Of a stretch of DNA of 64,000 bases, positions 33,671 to 43,283 are shown piece after piece. Within the stretch, counting starts at the first letter, position 1; every line of letters begins with the position of its first letter. Location of the stretch: the NCBI GenBank assembly GCA_963817375.1, contig CAWFOB010000005.1:124001-188000 (forward strand). Direction: 5' to 3'. The translations under genes were made by a program, and so were the position numbers. The stretch is from JACVRM01 sp963817375 (GTDB lineage: Bacteria > Actinomycetota > Thermoleophilia > Gaiellales > Gaiellaceae). The notes under the pieces are model-generated. The model had not been told where the DNA came from, did not search any database, and worked only from the letters and a program-made list of their open reading frames with translations.

Positions 33671-35236
33671 CTATGCCGGAAGCGCGAGCTCGCGGTCAGG
33701 CGCGATGCGCTCGAGGAAACGGCGGTCGTGGGAGACGAGGACGAGGCTGCCGTCATAGGCGGCGAGCGCCTGCTCGAGCTGCTCGACCGCCTCCAGGTCG
33801 AGGTGGTTGGTCGGCTCGTCCAGGACCAGCAGGTTGACCTCGCGCGTCTGGAGCTCGGCCAGCTGCGCGCGCGTGCGCTCGCCCGGCGAGAGCGAGGCGG
33901 CCGGCCGGCCGATGTGCGCGGCGCCGAGGCCGAACTTGGCGAGCAGCGTCCGCGCCTCCTCGGCGGGCATGCCGGTCTGCGCCCGGAACGCGTCGAGCAG
34001 CGCCTCTTGGCCCCGGTAGCGGTCGCGCCGCTGGTCGATGGTCCCGATCATGGTCTGGCGGCCGACGACGCGCGTGCCGGCGTCCAGCGGCAGGTCGCCG
34101 AGCAACGCGGCGAGCAGTGTCGACTTGCCGGAGCCGTTCGGGCCGGTGACGACGACCCGCTCCTGCCACGCGATGTCGAGGTCGACCGGGCCGAGGCGGA
34201 ACTCGTCGCGGGCGACGACGGCGCCGTGCAGCGCGGCAACGATGTCGCCCGGCCGCCGCCCGGCGCGCAGCGCGAGCTGCAGCTCCCACGGCTCGAACGG
34301 CTTCGCCGGGCCGTCCACCCGCTCGAGCGCCCGCTCGGCCTGGCGCACCTTCGTCATGAGCGCGTGGGTGCCGCGACGATCGGCCTTCGCGCCGCCGGCC
34401 CGCGCCTCGGTCTGCCGGCGGGCCAGGAGCGTGGAGACCTCGCGCCGGCGCTCCTGCGACTGCTCGAACGCGGCGTACGCGCCCCGGCGTTCCGTGTCGC
34501 GCCGCGCGGCGTAGTCGGACCAACCGCCGGCCCACTCGCGGAGCATGTGGTCGCGGGGCTGGATCGCTGCGATCCGGTTGACCGTCGCGTCGAGGAAGGC
34601 GCGGTCGTGCGAGATCAGGACAACCCCGCCCGGGAGCTCGGCGAGATGTCGCTCGAGCCGCTCCAGCCCGTCCGCGTCGAGGTCGTTCGTCGGCTCGTCG
34701 AGCAGGAAGACGTCGAAGCGGGCGAGCAGGATCGATGCGAGCGCGGCGCGGCCTGCCTCGCCGCCCGAGAGCTCGACAACCGGCCGGTCGAGCCGCGCGG
34801 TGAGGCCGAGCTCCACGCAGACAGCCCGCGCCCGCGCGTCGAGATCCGAGCCGCCGAGCGCCAGGAAGCGGTCGAGCGCCTCGATGTACGCGTCGACCGC
34901 ATGCGGATCCTCGGCGAGCCGCTGCGTGAGCCGGTCGAGCTCGCGCTCGGCCGCAGCGACCCCGGTCCGGCGGGCGAGGTAGTCGATCAGCGGCTCGTCG
35001 GGGCGCAGGTCGCGTTCCTGCGCGAGGTAGCCGACCAGCAGCTCCCGGGGCGCGCGCACGACGGCGCCCGAGTCCGGCTCCTCGAGACCCGCGAGCACGC
35101 GGAGCAGCGTCGACTTGCCGACGCCGTTCGGGCCGACGAGGCCGATCCGGGTGCGCGGGCCGACGGAAAGCGTGACGTTGTTGAGGACGGGCTGGGCGCC
35201 GTAGGACTTCGTGACGCCCTCGAGCGAGAGTCGCAA
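33671..35236 (-). CDS. ABC-F family ATPase
   Basis: Soluble twin-ATPase protein of the ABC-F family, 521 residues, acting on ribosomes as a translation factor or antibiotic-protection protein. Two nucleotide-binding domains: Walker A GPNGVGKST and GPNGSGKST, signatures ELSGGEAGRAAL and SLSPGERTRAQL, and Walker B followed by DEPTNDLD and DEPTNHLD. Between them lies a charged linker (about residues 240-300, ERRREVSTLLARRQTEAR) typical of the P-site tRNA interaction motif region. No membrane domain is present. TTG 35236 has an excellent AGGAGGT ribosome-binding site 7 bases upstream. Housekeeping and resistance roles cannot be told apart here. Confidence 0.88.
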   Translation of the reverse strand: MRLSLEGVTKSYGAQPVLNNVTLSVGPRTRIGLVGPNGVGKSTLLRVLAGLEEPDSGAVVRAPRELLVGYLAQERDLRPDEPLIDYLARRTGVAAAERELDRLTQRLAEDPHAVDAYIEALDRFLALGGSDLDARARAVCVELGLTARLDRPVVELSGGEAGRAALASILLARFDVFLLDEPTNDLDADGLERLERHLAELPGGVVLISHDRAFLDATVNRIAAIQPRDHMLREWAGGWSDYAARRDTERRGAYAAFEQSQERRREVSTLLARRQTEARAGGAKADRRGTHALMTKVRQAERALERVDGPAKPFEPWELQLALRAGRRPGDIVAALHGAVVARDEFRLGPVDLDIAWQERVVVTGPNGSGKSTLLAALLGDLPLDAGTRVVGRQTMIGTIDQRRDRYRGQEALLDAFRAQTGMPAEEARTLLAKFGLGAAHIGRPAASLSPGERTRAQLAELQTREVNLLVLDEPTNHLDLEAVEQLEQALAAYDGSLVLVSHDRRFLERIAPDRELALPA

Positions 35237-35388
35237 GACGGGTACCTCCTGAGCGAGCGTGGGCGCGGCGCGGGTTCGCGCGGCGCGGAGTCGTGTGCTC
35301 GAGCTCAGTCCGTCATGGGAAGCGCCCGGAGGCGCCTGCTCATGGTAGCGCCCGCGAAGAGAAGCGAGCGATTCGGGAACATGCTGGT

Positions 35389-35967
35389 GTGACCGCCGTC
35401 GAAGCCGTTCCGATCGCCGCGGACGACGCCCGCGCGGTCAGGCGCTCGCTCCACGACCCCGCGGCGTTCGGCGAGGTCTTCGACCGCCACTTCGTGGCCG
35501 TCCACCGTTACCTGCACCGGCGCGCCGGCCGCGACGTCGCCGACGAGCTCGCCGGCGAGACGTTCCGGATCGCCTTCGAGCAGCGCGCCCGGTGGTCGCG
35601 CGCGACTCCCGACGCGCGCCCGTGGCTCTTCGGCATCGCGACAAACCTCGTGCGGAAACGGTTCCGCACGGAGCAGCGCCGGCTCCGCGCGATCGCGCGG
35701 ACGGGCATCGACCGGTGGGCGGTGCTCGACGAGGCGGCACTCGCGGAGCGGGCCGACGCGCGGAGCGCACGCAGGGCGCTGGCCCGCGGGCTCGCCGCGC
35801 TGTCGCGCGACGACCGCGACGTCGTCCTGCTCGTGGTCTTCGCCGAGCTGACCTACGACGAGGTGGCCGAGGCGCTCGGCATCCCGGCCGGCACGGTGGC
35901 GTCGCGGCTCAGTCGTGCGCGGCGCGTGCTCGCGGCCGGGCTCGAGGAAGGAGATCACCGTGGATGA
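35389..35967 (+). CDS. ECF-type RNA polymerase sigma factor
   Basis: Sigma-70 family, extracytoplasmic-function type, 192 residues. Region 2 is FGEVFDRHFVAVHRYLHRRA through PWLFGIATNLVRKRF; region 4 is LSRDDRDVVLLVVFAELTYD followed by EVAEALGIPAGTVASRLSRARR with its helix-turn-helix. GTG 35389 is the only plausible start that keeps all of region 2. The next gene begins inside its last codons (8-base overlap), suggesting a sigma and partner module. Confidence 0.88.
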   Translation: MTAVEAVPIAADDARAVRRSLHDPAAFGEVFDRHFVAVHRYLHRRAGRDVADELAGETFRIAFEQRARWSRATPDARPWLFGIATNLVRKRFRTEQRRLRAIARTGIDRWAVLDEAALAERADARSARRALARGLAALSRDDRDVVLLVVFAELTYDEVAEALGIPAGTVASRLSRARRVLAAGLEEGDHRG

Positions 35968-36695
35968 GCTCGCCCTGTTCCGGGCCAGTGCGGCTGTACC
36001 GTCCGAGGAGGTCGTGACCCGCGAGCGGACGCGCCTCTTCTCAAGGCGCCGCGCGCCCGGGCGCGTGCTCGTCGCTGCGATCGCGCTGGCGTGCGTGCTC
36101 GGCGGCGCGGGCGCGCTGGCGGCCACGGGCGTGCTTGGCGACGGGCTCCTCGCCGGGCCGGCCGCGCCGCCGGAGAACGACACGGCGCTCCGGAACCTCT
36201 TCCCGCCGTTCCATATCGGGCACGCGACGCAGCTCGCTGAGTACGACGGCCGCACGCTGTTTGGCGCACGCACCGCGAAGGGCGTCTACTGCTTCAGCGC
36301 CACGTCGCCCACCGACCCCAAGGGCGAGGGCGGTCATTGCGTGTCGCGCGACGCGTCCAAGGCGCTGGACGCAGGACGAAGCGCGGCCTTCGTGATGAGC
36401 GGCTGGAGCGTGGGTGGATTCGCGCCCGGCGCAACCGAGGTCCGACTGAACAGGCATGGGCGTCGACGAGACCGTCCCGGTCGGTGCCAACGGCTGGTGG
36501 CTCGGCATCGCGCAGGTCCCTTCCTTTCCCTCGAGGCTGCCGCCCGATCAGCTGAAGCCGCGAGAAGGCGACGTGATCGCGACGCGGATCGACGCCGACG
36601 GTAACGAGCTCGGGAGCGACCCGGCGATCCATGTCAGGATCGTGCGATTCGGCGACGGGCGCCTCGCCGGGATCGGCTTCATGTCCGGCAGCTGA
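35960..36695 (+). CDS. Single-pass membrane protein coupled to sigma factor (one frame break)
   Basis: About 244 residues after joining two frames. GTG 35960 has an AAGGAGA ribosome-binding site and overlaps the sigma gene by 8 bases. A cytosolic N-terminus (residues 1-35) is followed by one membrane helix (VLVAAIALACVLGGAGALAA) and an extracytoplasmic domain. That topology and linkage fit an anti-sigma or sigma-associated sensor, but no zinc-binding anti-sigma motif is visible. The frame changes at an extra base at 36455 (EVRLNR / MGVDETVPVGANGWWLG). The product is otherwise unrecognised. Confidence 0.65.
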
Positions 36696-37208
36696 CTACA
36701 GCTGCCGCTTGAGGTTCGCGAGCGCGCCCCAGCGCGGGTCGCCGCCCTCCACCTGGTGCTCGTGGGGCGTGACGTTCAGGTCGAGCCCGCACTCCGGGCA
36801 GAGCCCGGCGCAGTCCTCGCGGCAGAGGATCTGCTCCGGCAGCAGGTCGGCGATCGCGTCGCGCGCCCACTCCTCCAGGTCGAGCCGGTCCTCGTGCAAG
36901 TACGGCGTCATCAACTCATCGTCGCCGTCCGGCTTCGTCGCCTGGTACTCGCGCGCCCGCACGTCGACGCCGAGCGAGGCGTCCTCGAGGCATCGGAAGC
37001 AGGGGCCGTGGAACCGCGTCGAGAAGGCGAGCTCGAACACCGTCCCCGTCAGCGCCTGCGTCACGACCACGTCCGCATCCACGGTCGCCGGGTCGGGCGC
37101 GTAGACCTGACCGCCCAGCTCGAACGGCTCGAGCGTGAGCTCCTCGCGCGTGCGGTACTGCTCGCCTGACCGCAGGCGAAGCGTCCGGAGATTCAGCGTC
37201 GCCGTCAC
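36696..37208 (-). CDS. yceD: DUF177 / YceD family 23S rRNA accumulation protein
   Basis: 170-residue DUF177 protein, a family needed for normal 23S rRNA levels and usually encoded just before rpmF. Conserved cysteine pairs are present: GPCFRC and CREDCAGLCPECGLDL. Start GTG 37208. Its stop abuts that of the convergent sigma-partner gene, so the rpmF operon has been split here by an inserted block. Confidence 0.85.
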   Translation of the reverse strand: MTATLNLRTLRLRSGEQYRTREELTLEPFELGGQVYAPDPATVDADVVVTQALTGTVFELAFSTRFHGPCFRCLEDASLGVDVRAREYQATKPDGDDELMTPYLHEDRLDLEEWARDAIADLLPEQILCREDCAGLCPECGLDLNVTPHEHQVEGGDPRWGALANLKRQL

Positions 37209-37250
37209 AGCGGCCAGCGTAGCGCCGGCCTGAACCTCTACCGGGTCGTG

Positions 37251-37755
37251 CTAGACGAGGTCTTCGTCGTCGCCGACCGACGCGGTGACGGCCGCGGGGA
37301 CCGTCTCCTGCGAGCGCTCCTGAAGCCGCTCGCGGCCGCGGCGCACGGCGCCGAGGAACTTGTCGAGGTTGACCTCGAGCGTCGAGAGGATGCTGTCCGC
37401 CCAGTCCTCCATCTCGAGCCGTGTCTCGCGCGCCGTGCGGCGCGCCTCCTCGATGATCTCCTGGGCCTGGCGCTCGGCCAGCTTGACGATCTCGGTCTGC
37501 GACGCCTCGCGGAGCGGCCTGCTCGCGTGCCTCGCCGAGCATCCGGTCGGTCTCGCGCTTGGCCTCGGCGAGCATCTCCTGGCGCTCCTTGACGATCCAC
37601 CGCGCCTGCTTGATCTCCTCCGGGATGGTCGCGCGCATCTGGTCGAGGATCTCGTAGATCTCCTCGCGGTCGATGCGCACCTGGTCGGTCAGCGGCACGG
37701 CCTTCGCGTTGTGCACGAGGTCGTCGAGCCTGTCGATGAGAACGAGGACGTCCAT
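37251..37755 (-). CDS. SepIVA/DivIVA-like coiled-coil protein (one frame break)
   Basis: About 167 residues after joining frames, nearly all helical coiled coil. The N-terminal VPLTDQVRIDREEIYEILD and IPEEIKQARWIVKERQEMLA, and the C-terminal ILSTLEVNLDKFLGAVRRGR, match the SepIVA (mycobacterial Rv2927c-like) layout; the position between coaD and DUF177 agrees. Such proteins organise cell-wall synthesis at septum and poles. An extra base at 37515 breaks the frame between GEAREQA and LREASQTEIVKLAE. Start ATG 37755. Confidence 0.7.
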
Positions 37756-37789
37756 GGGCGATGAGTGTAGTCGCCGGGCCGGATTCCAA

Positions 37790-38320
37790 CTACTCGGAGG
37801 GGTTCTCCGGCGTTCCCGGGCGGCCCTTCGGGAAGAGCTCGCGGAAGCGCCGCGCGACCGGCTCGGGGACGAGCTCGTCGACCTGCCCGCCGAACGCCGC
37901 GACCTCCTTGACGCCGCTCGACGAGACGAAGCTGTACTGCGGGCTGGCCATCACGTACAGCGTCTCGATGTCGGGAGCGAGCGTCCGGTTCAGGTGGTTC
38001 ATCTGGAACTCCCACTCGAAGTCGGAGATGACGCGCAGGCCCTTGACCATCGTCCGGGCGCCCCACCGCCGCGCGAAGTCGACGACGAGCTCGGCGAAGA
38101 CGTCGACCTCGACGTTGTGCTGGTCGGCGAGCGCGTCCTTCAGGAACTCGACCCGCTCCTCGATCGTGAACATCGCCTTCTTGTGGCGCGGCTCGTTGAC
38201 GACGCCGACCACGACGCGCTCGAACACGCCGGCGGCGCGGGTGATCACGTCGAGGTGCCCGAACGTGACCGGGTCGTACGTGCCCGGGCAGATCGCGGTG
38301 ACGGGATGCGACTCGCTCAC
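37790..38320 (-). CDS. coaD: Phosphopantetheine adenylyltransferase
   Basis: Fourth enzyme of coenzyme A synthesis, transferring AMP to 4'-phosphopantetheine. 176 residues with the nucleotidyltransferase motif CPGTYDPVTFGHLDVI, VKGLRVISDFEWEFQMNHLN and SPQYSFVSSSGVKEVA. Start GTG 38320 overlaps the rsmD stop (GTGA). The C-terminus is slightly longer than average (KGRPGTPENPSE). Confidence 0.95.
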   Translation of the reverse strand: MSESHPVTAICPGTYDPVTFGHLDVITRAAGVFERVVVGVVNEPRHKKAMFTIEERVEFLKDALADQHNVEVDVFAELVVDFARRWGARTMVKGLRVISDFEWEFQMNHLNRTLAPDIETLYVMASPQYSFVSSSGVKEVAAFGGQVDELVPEPVARRFRELFPKGRPGTPENPSE

Positions 38321-38853
38321 GGCGCCTCGAAGACGGTCAGCCGCGCGGAGCCGTAGCGCCGGCTCGTGCGCTTCGGCAGCGCGAGCTCGGGCTCCTCCCG
38401 CTCCGGCGTCTCGACCACGACGATGCCGTTCTCCGTCAGCACGGCGGGAACGTACCGCGACAGGAGCGGCTCGACCTCCGAGAACAGCCGGTACGGCGGG
38501 TCGACGAGGATCAGGTCGTAGCGCTGTCCGGCGACCGCGTCGGCGGCCAACGCGCGCGCCGCATCGCCGCAGACCACGACGGCGCCGGTCAGCCGCAGCC
38601 GGTCGAGGTTCTGCTCGATCGTCCGGCAGGCGGCGCGATCCGACTCCACGAAGACCGCCTGGGACGCGCCGCGCGAGAGCGCCTCGAGCCCCATCGCGCC
38701 CGACCCGGCGTAGAGGTCGAGCACGCGGGCGCCGTCGACCGGCCCGATCAGGTTGAAGGCGGCCTCGCGCGTCCGGTCGGACGTCGGCCGGGTGTCGAGG
38801 CCCTTCGGGGCCTGGATGGTGTGGCCCTTGCGGCTGCCCGCGATGATCCGCAC
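38317..38853 (-). CDS. rsmD: 16S rRNA (guanine966-N2)-methyltransferase
   Basis: 178-residue Rossmann methyltransferase. RIIAGSRKGHTIQAPKGLDT, TRPTSDRTREAAFNLI, SAM-binding VLDLYAGSGAMGLEALSRGA and catalytic LILVDPPY identify RsmD. GTG 38853 begins VRIIAG, the conserved start. It overlaps coaD by four bases. Confidence 0.93.
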   Translation of the reverse strand: MRIIAGSRKGHTIQAPKGLDTRPTSDRTREAAFNLIGPVDGARVLDLYAGSGAMGLEALSRGASQAVFVESDRAACRTIEQNLDRLRLTGAVVVCGDAARALAADAVAGQRYDLILVDPPYRLFSEVEPLLSRYVPAVLTENGIVVVETPEREEPELALPKRTSRRYGSARLTVFEAP

Positions 38854-38867
38854 CGCGGGAGCATGCG

Positions 38868-39619
38868 CTAATCGAGGTCGTTGAGCATGCGGTCGGCGAC
38901 GGCCCAGAACTCGGCCTTCGCCGCCGGCGTCGTCTGCAACGGGGCGAAGTGGTTCGCGACCAGCCCCTTCTGCGAGCGGACGAAGTCGGTCTGGACGCGG
39001 TTCGCCGGAAAGCCTGCTGCTGCCAGGCGGCCGAGCAGGAAGCGGGCGCCGCCCCCGGCGACGACCGAGTCGTCCTCGCCGGTCTGGAGCAGGATCGCCG
39101 TCTTCGCGTCGAGGCCCTTCAAAGAAACGATTCGCTTTCGTCACCCTGGCCGGCAGGAAAGACGGCCATGATCGCGTTCGGCACCGGCAACCCGTTCTGC
39201 TTCGCGAATGCTCCGTACTCGACAACCAGGCCGCCGCCGCGCGAGTAGCCGATGGCGAGCACCGGCAGGCCCCTCGTGTCGACGCGCTGCATCGCGGCCT
39301 TCACCCCTTTGACGACGAACGGGATCGGGTCCGGCTCATAGTCGAGCTCGTAGCGCGGGTAGATGACCAGGCTGCCGCGCTTGACGAGATGGTCGATCCA
39401 GGGCTGGTGGTTCACGGGTGTCGCCTCCACTGGGCCGCCCTGCCCGTGGAAGAAGACGACGACGTCCTTCGGCTTGCCGGCCGGCTGGAAGATCCAGACG
39501 CCGTTCGCGCCCTGGCCGATCGGGCCGGTCGTGGTCGCCATGGACGGGTAGCTCGTGCCCGAGCCGCCGCAGCCCGCGAGGGCGGCGAGCAGGATCACCA
39601 GGGCGGGGAGCCGACGCAC
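38868..39619 (-). CDS. Alpha/beta-hydrolase lipoprotein (one frame break)
   Basis: About 250 residues after joining two frames. The N-terminus is a lipoprotein signal with lipobox LAALAGC. The nucleophile elbow is GYSRGGG, and the oxyanion region VVVFFHGQGG resembles dienelactone-hydrolase-like enzymes. The acid and base residues (GEDDSVV, ANHF) lie in the second frame. A base is missing between 39122 and 39123 (ESFL / KGLDAKTAILL). Since all three triad residues are recovered only by joining, the break is probably an error rather than two genes. Substrate unknown. Confidence 0.7.
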
Positions 39620-39652
39620 GTACCGCTTCCGACGAACGAGCGCGCCGCCCGG

Positions 39653-41752
39653 TTAGGCCAGCCGCGCGTCCTCGGTGTCCGCGAAGACGCGCTCGACCGC
39701 CTCGTTCAGCGGCCCGTCGTAGTCGAGCAGCGCCTCGGCGTCTCCGCGGGCCTGCTCGAGCAGCGCGCGGTCGGTCCGGAGCCGCGTGAAGCGCAGGTCG
39801 GAGAGGCCCGACTGGCGCGTGCCGAGCAGCTGGCCCTCGCCGCGCAGCTCGAGATCGACCTCGGCGAGCTCGAAGCCGTCGGTCGTGGCGACGAGCGCCT
39901 CGAGCCGCTCCCGCGCGGCCTCGGTCAGCTCCTCCTTCGCGCGGGAGACGAGCAGGCAGTACGACTGCTCGCCGCCGCGGCCGACGCGGCCGCGCAGCTG
40001 GTGCAGCTGCGCCAGGCCGAAGCGGTCGGCCTCCTGGACGATCATGATCGTCGCGTTCGGGACGTCGACGCCGACCTCGATCACGGTCGTCGCGACGAGC
40101 ACGTCGAGCTCACCCGCCTTGAAGCGGCCCATCAGCTCGCGGCGCTCCGCCGGCCGCAGGCGGCCGTGCAGCAGCCCGACGCGGTAGCCGCGCAGCTCGC
40201 CGCGCCGGAGCCGATCCGCCTCCTCCTCGGCCGCGCGCGCGACGCTCGTCTCCGACTCCTCGATCAGCGGGCAGACGACGTAGGCCTGGCGGCCGTCGTC
40301 GAGGTGGCGGCGCAGGCGCGTGTACGCCTCGGGCGAGCGCTCCTGGGTCGACCCAGGCCGTCACGATCGGCTTGCGGTCGGCGGGCGGCTTCGCGATCTC
40401 GCTGACGGACAGGTCGCCGTAGACGGTGAGCGCGAGCGTGCGCGGGAATCGGCGTCGCCGTCATGTGCAGGAGGTGCGGTGCGCGGCCCTCGGCCAGCGC
40501 GCGGCGCTGCTCGACGCCGAAGCGGTGCTGCTCGTCGACGACGGCGACCGCGAGATCGGCGAAGTCGACCTCCTCCTGGATCAGCGCGTGCGTGCCGACC
40601 GCGATCTGCGCCTCCCCGGCGGCGAGCCCCGCCCGCGCGGCCGGTGCTCGGCCGCGCTCAGCGAGCTGGTCAGGAGCACCGGGCGCACACCGAGCTCGGC
40701 GCAGAGCCCCTCGACCGTCAGGAAGTGCTGCTCGGCGAGCGTCTCGGTCGGCGCCATCAGCGCGCCCTGGCGGCCGTTCTCGACCGCACGCAGGAGCGCG
40801 TAGAGCGCGACGACCGTCTTGCCCGAGCCGACGTCGCCCTGGAGCAGCCGCTCCATCGGCCGCGTCCGCGCGAGGTCGGCGTCGATCTCGGCGATGGCCG
40901 ACTCCTGGCCGGCCGTGAGCGTGAACGGCAGCGCCTTGCGGTAGCGCGCGACCAGCTCGCCGGGCGCGCCGAGGGCGGGCGCCTCGGCGACGGCGCGATC
41001 GCGGCCGCGCCGCTGCGAGGCCGAGCTGCAGCACGAGCAGCTCGTCGAACGCGAGCCGCTTGCGGCCCGCCTCCGCCTCAGCGGGCGACGCGGGGCGATG
41101 AAGCGCCCAGACGGCGTCGCCGCGCAGCGGCAGCCGGCGGTCGCGCCGCAGCGCGGCCGGGAGCGGGTCCCAGTCGTCGTCCTGCGAACGGGAGCGCGAG
41201 CCCGACCAGCTCGCGCAGCTTCTTGACGGTCAGCTCCTCGCTCGCCGAGTACACGGGCGCGTAGTCGGCGGTCTCCGACGCTCCGTCGAGGTCGTACGAG
41301 CGCACGGTGAACTCACCCCGGGCCCTGCCACTCAGCGCGCCGCGCACCCGCACGAGCGTCCCCGGCTTGAGCCGGTCGGCCAGCCAGGCCTGGTTGAACC
41401 ACACGGCCGTGATCTCGCCGGTCTCGTCGGCGATCCGGGCCTGCACGATCGAGAGCCGCCGCCTCGGCCGCCGGACGGTCACCCCGCGAACCGTCCCAGC
41501 GATGACGACCTCCTCCTCGCCGAACACGTCGACGATGCGCCGCTCGGCCGCCGGCTCCTCGTAGCGGCGGGGCCGGTACTCGACGAGGTCGCGGACGGTG
41601 CGCAGCCCCAGCCCCGCCAGGCGCTTCGCGACCGCAGGCCCCACGCCCGCGAGCGCCGTCACCGGCCGGTCGAGGAGGGCGGGCCTCGGCGCGCCGGGCG
41701 TGATGCCGCCGGCGGCGTCGCCGCCGGCGAAGGCGACGGGAAGACGGGTCAC
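39653..41752 (-). CDS. recG: ATP-dependent DNA helicase RecG (five frame breaks)
   Basis: Branch-migration helicase that remodels stalled forks; about 699 residues when joined. OB/wedge domain: GVGPAVAKRLAGLGLRTVRD. Helicase motifs: RLLQGDVGSGKTVVAL, APTETLAEQHF, VVDEQHRFGVEQR, LHMTATPIP, VIEVGVDVPNATIM and HQLRGRVGRGGEQSYCLL. The frame is broken at 41185, 41016, 40443 and 40349 (one extra base each) and between 40641/40642 (one missing base). Each repair restores contiguous family sequence. Start GTG 41752. It lies upstream of the hydrolase and rsmD, as in many actinobacteria. Confidence 0.85.
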
Positions 41753-41794
41753 GGCTGGTGCGAGGATCGCCCCAGAGTAGAGCGGCCCCCGGAC

Positions 41795-43096
41795 TCAGCC
41801 CGTTTGCTCGACGGGCTCCCCGACGCCGTGGCCGTTGCCGTCGAGGAACTCGACCTCGAGCTTCTCGATCCGCGGCCCCTCGGTCTCGACCACGGCGAAG
41901 CGCAGCCCGTCCCAGACGACCTCGTCGCCCGTCTCGGGCGCCCGCCCGAGCTCGCCGAAGACGAAGCCGGCGACCGTGTGGTAGTCCTCCTGCGGCAGCT
42001 CCTGGTGGAACTCCTCGTTGAAGTCGTCGATCGGGAACGTCCCGTCCACCAGGATGCGGTGCTCGTCGAGGCGCTCGAAATCCTCATCCGGCAGGTCGTA
42101 CTCGTCCTCGATCTCGCCGACGATCTCCTCGAGCACGTTCTCGAGCGTGACGATCCCCTCCGTCGCCCCGTACTCGTCCACCACGATCGCCATGTGCTGG
42201 TTCGTCCTGCGGAACTCGGCTAGCAGCGCGGCGAGGTCCTTCGTCTCGGGCACGAAGTACGCCGGACGCAGGATCTCCTCGATCTGCACGTTCTCGATGC
42301 CGTCCCCGTACAGCGCCTTGAACAGGTCGCGCACGTGCAGGATTCCGAGGATCTCGTCGACCGACCCCCGGTAGACCGGATAGCGGGTGAACGGCGAGTC
42401 GATCACGGCGGCGAGCGCCTCGTCCGGCGGCATGTCGACCGAGATGGCGACCATCTCGGGCTTCGGCACCATGACCTCGTGGACCTCCTTGTCGGCGAAG
42501 TCGAACGCCTTGTAGATCAGCTCCTGCTCGGCCTCCTCGATCTCGGGCGCCTGCGCGACGAGCATGCGGATCTCGTGCTCGGTGTGACTCGAGCCCGCCG
42601 GGTCTTTCGGGTCGACGCCGAACAGCCGGACGATCGCGTCGGCCGATGACTGCATCACCCAGATGATCGGCTTCGTCGCGATGTAGAAGCCCTCGAGCGG
42701 GACGACCAGCTGGAGCACGAGCTTCTCGCGCGTCGCGAGCGCCAGCGACTTCGGGACGAGCTCGCCGATGACGACGTGCAGGTAGGTGACGATCAGGATC
42801 GCGATCGCGAACGACACGCCGGCGGCGATGTACGGGCTGAAGATCTCGGCGATGAGCGGCTCGCCGACGGCGCCGATGAGGATCGAGAACGCGGTCACGC
42901 CGAGCTGCGACGTGGCGATGAACCTGACCGGATCGTCGAGCAGGCGAACGGCGAGGCGCGCCCGGCGGCTGCCGAGCTCCGCCAGGTCGCTCAGGCGCGA
43001 GCGGCGCGCGGTGACGAGCGAGTACTCGGCCGCGACGAAGTACGCGTTCCCCAGCACGAGCAGGAGAACCGCGATCGAGCTCCAGAGAACGCTCAC
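41795..43096 (-). CDS. CorC/HlyC-family membrane protein (CNNM/DUF21, CBS domains)
   Basis: 433 residues: an N-terminal DUF21 membrane domain with three to four helices (about 1-150), two CBS domains (EVMVPKPEMVAISVDMPPDE; HMAIVVDEYGATEGIVTLEN) and a CorC_HlyC C-terminal domain (FPIDDFNEEF ... AGFVFGELGRAPETGDEV). The family is linked to magnesium or cobalt efflux; the haemolysin label in databases is historical. GTG 43096 follows a GGAGG site. A TATACT box 56 bases upstream is the likely promoter. Confidence 0.87.
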   Translation of the reverse strand: MSVLWSSIAVLLLVLGNAYFVAAEYSLVTARRSRLSDLAELGSRRARLAVRLLDDPVRFIATSQLGVTAFSILIGAVGEPLIAEIFSPYIAAGVSFAIAILIVTYLHVVIGELVPKSLALATREKLVLQLVVPLEGFYIATKPIIWVMQSSADAIVRLFGVDPKDPAGSSHTEHEIRMLVAQAPEIEEAEQELIYKAFDFADKEVHEVMVPKPEMVAISVDMPPDEALAAVIDSPFTRYPVYRGSVDEILGILHVRDLFKALYGDGIENVQIEEILRPAYFVPETKDLAALLAEFRRTNQHMAIVVDEYGATEGIVTLENVLEEIVGEIEDEYDLPDEDFERLDEHRILVDGTFPIDDFNEEFHQELPQEDYHTVAGFVFGELGRAPETGDEVVWDGLRFAVVETEGPRIEKLEVEFLDGNGHGVGEPVEQTG

Positions 43097-43152
43097 GCCC
43101 CTGCCTCCGGGGCGCCGCTACTAGGCGGCTGGTCGTCGTCCAACTTCTTCCG

Positions 43153-43158
43153 AGTATA
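43153..43158 (-). promoter_or_regulatory. -10 box (corC-like gene)
   Basis: Consensus TATACT on the complement, about 56 bases before GTG 43096, with a GGAGG ribosome-binding site in the leader. Confidence 0.4.
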
Positions 43159-43265
43159 GCCCCGGCCTTCGGCGGTCGATCCCCGCCGGCACAACGTGCG
43201 CGGCGCTGTGACCGGGATGGCCACGGGCTTCTGGAGGCAGCAAGCGCGCAACGATCCTGTGACGC

Positions 43266-43283
43266 GAACGTATGTTCTATACT
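43266..43283 (+). promoter_or_regulatory. LexA (SOS) box abutting a consensus -10 box
   Basis: CGAAC-GTAT-GTTC (core GAAC 43266-43269, GTTC 43274-43277) matches the LexA operator core of Gram-positive bacteria. TATACT (43278-43283) follows immediately, so bound LexA would block the promoter. Transcription would start near 43290. Confidence 0.65.

Noticed and set aside
35375..35400. GGAAC-N16-CGTC motif as an autoregulatory ECF promoter of the sigma gene.
   Set aside because: Transcription from it would begin after the only plausible start codon of the sigma factor.
38868..39619. Two separate genes: a truncated lipoprotein and a small protein starting at 39122.
   Set aside because: Only the joined product holds the complete Ser-Asp-His triad, and the junction needs a single missing wobble base.
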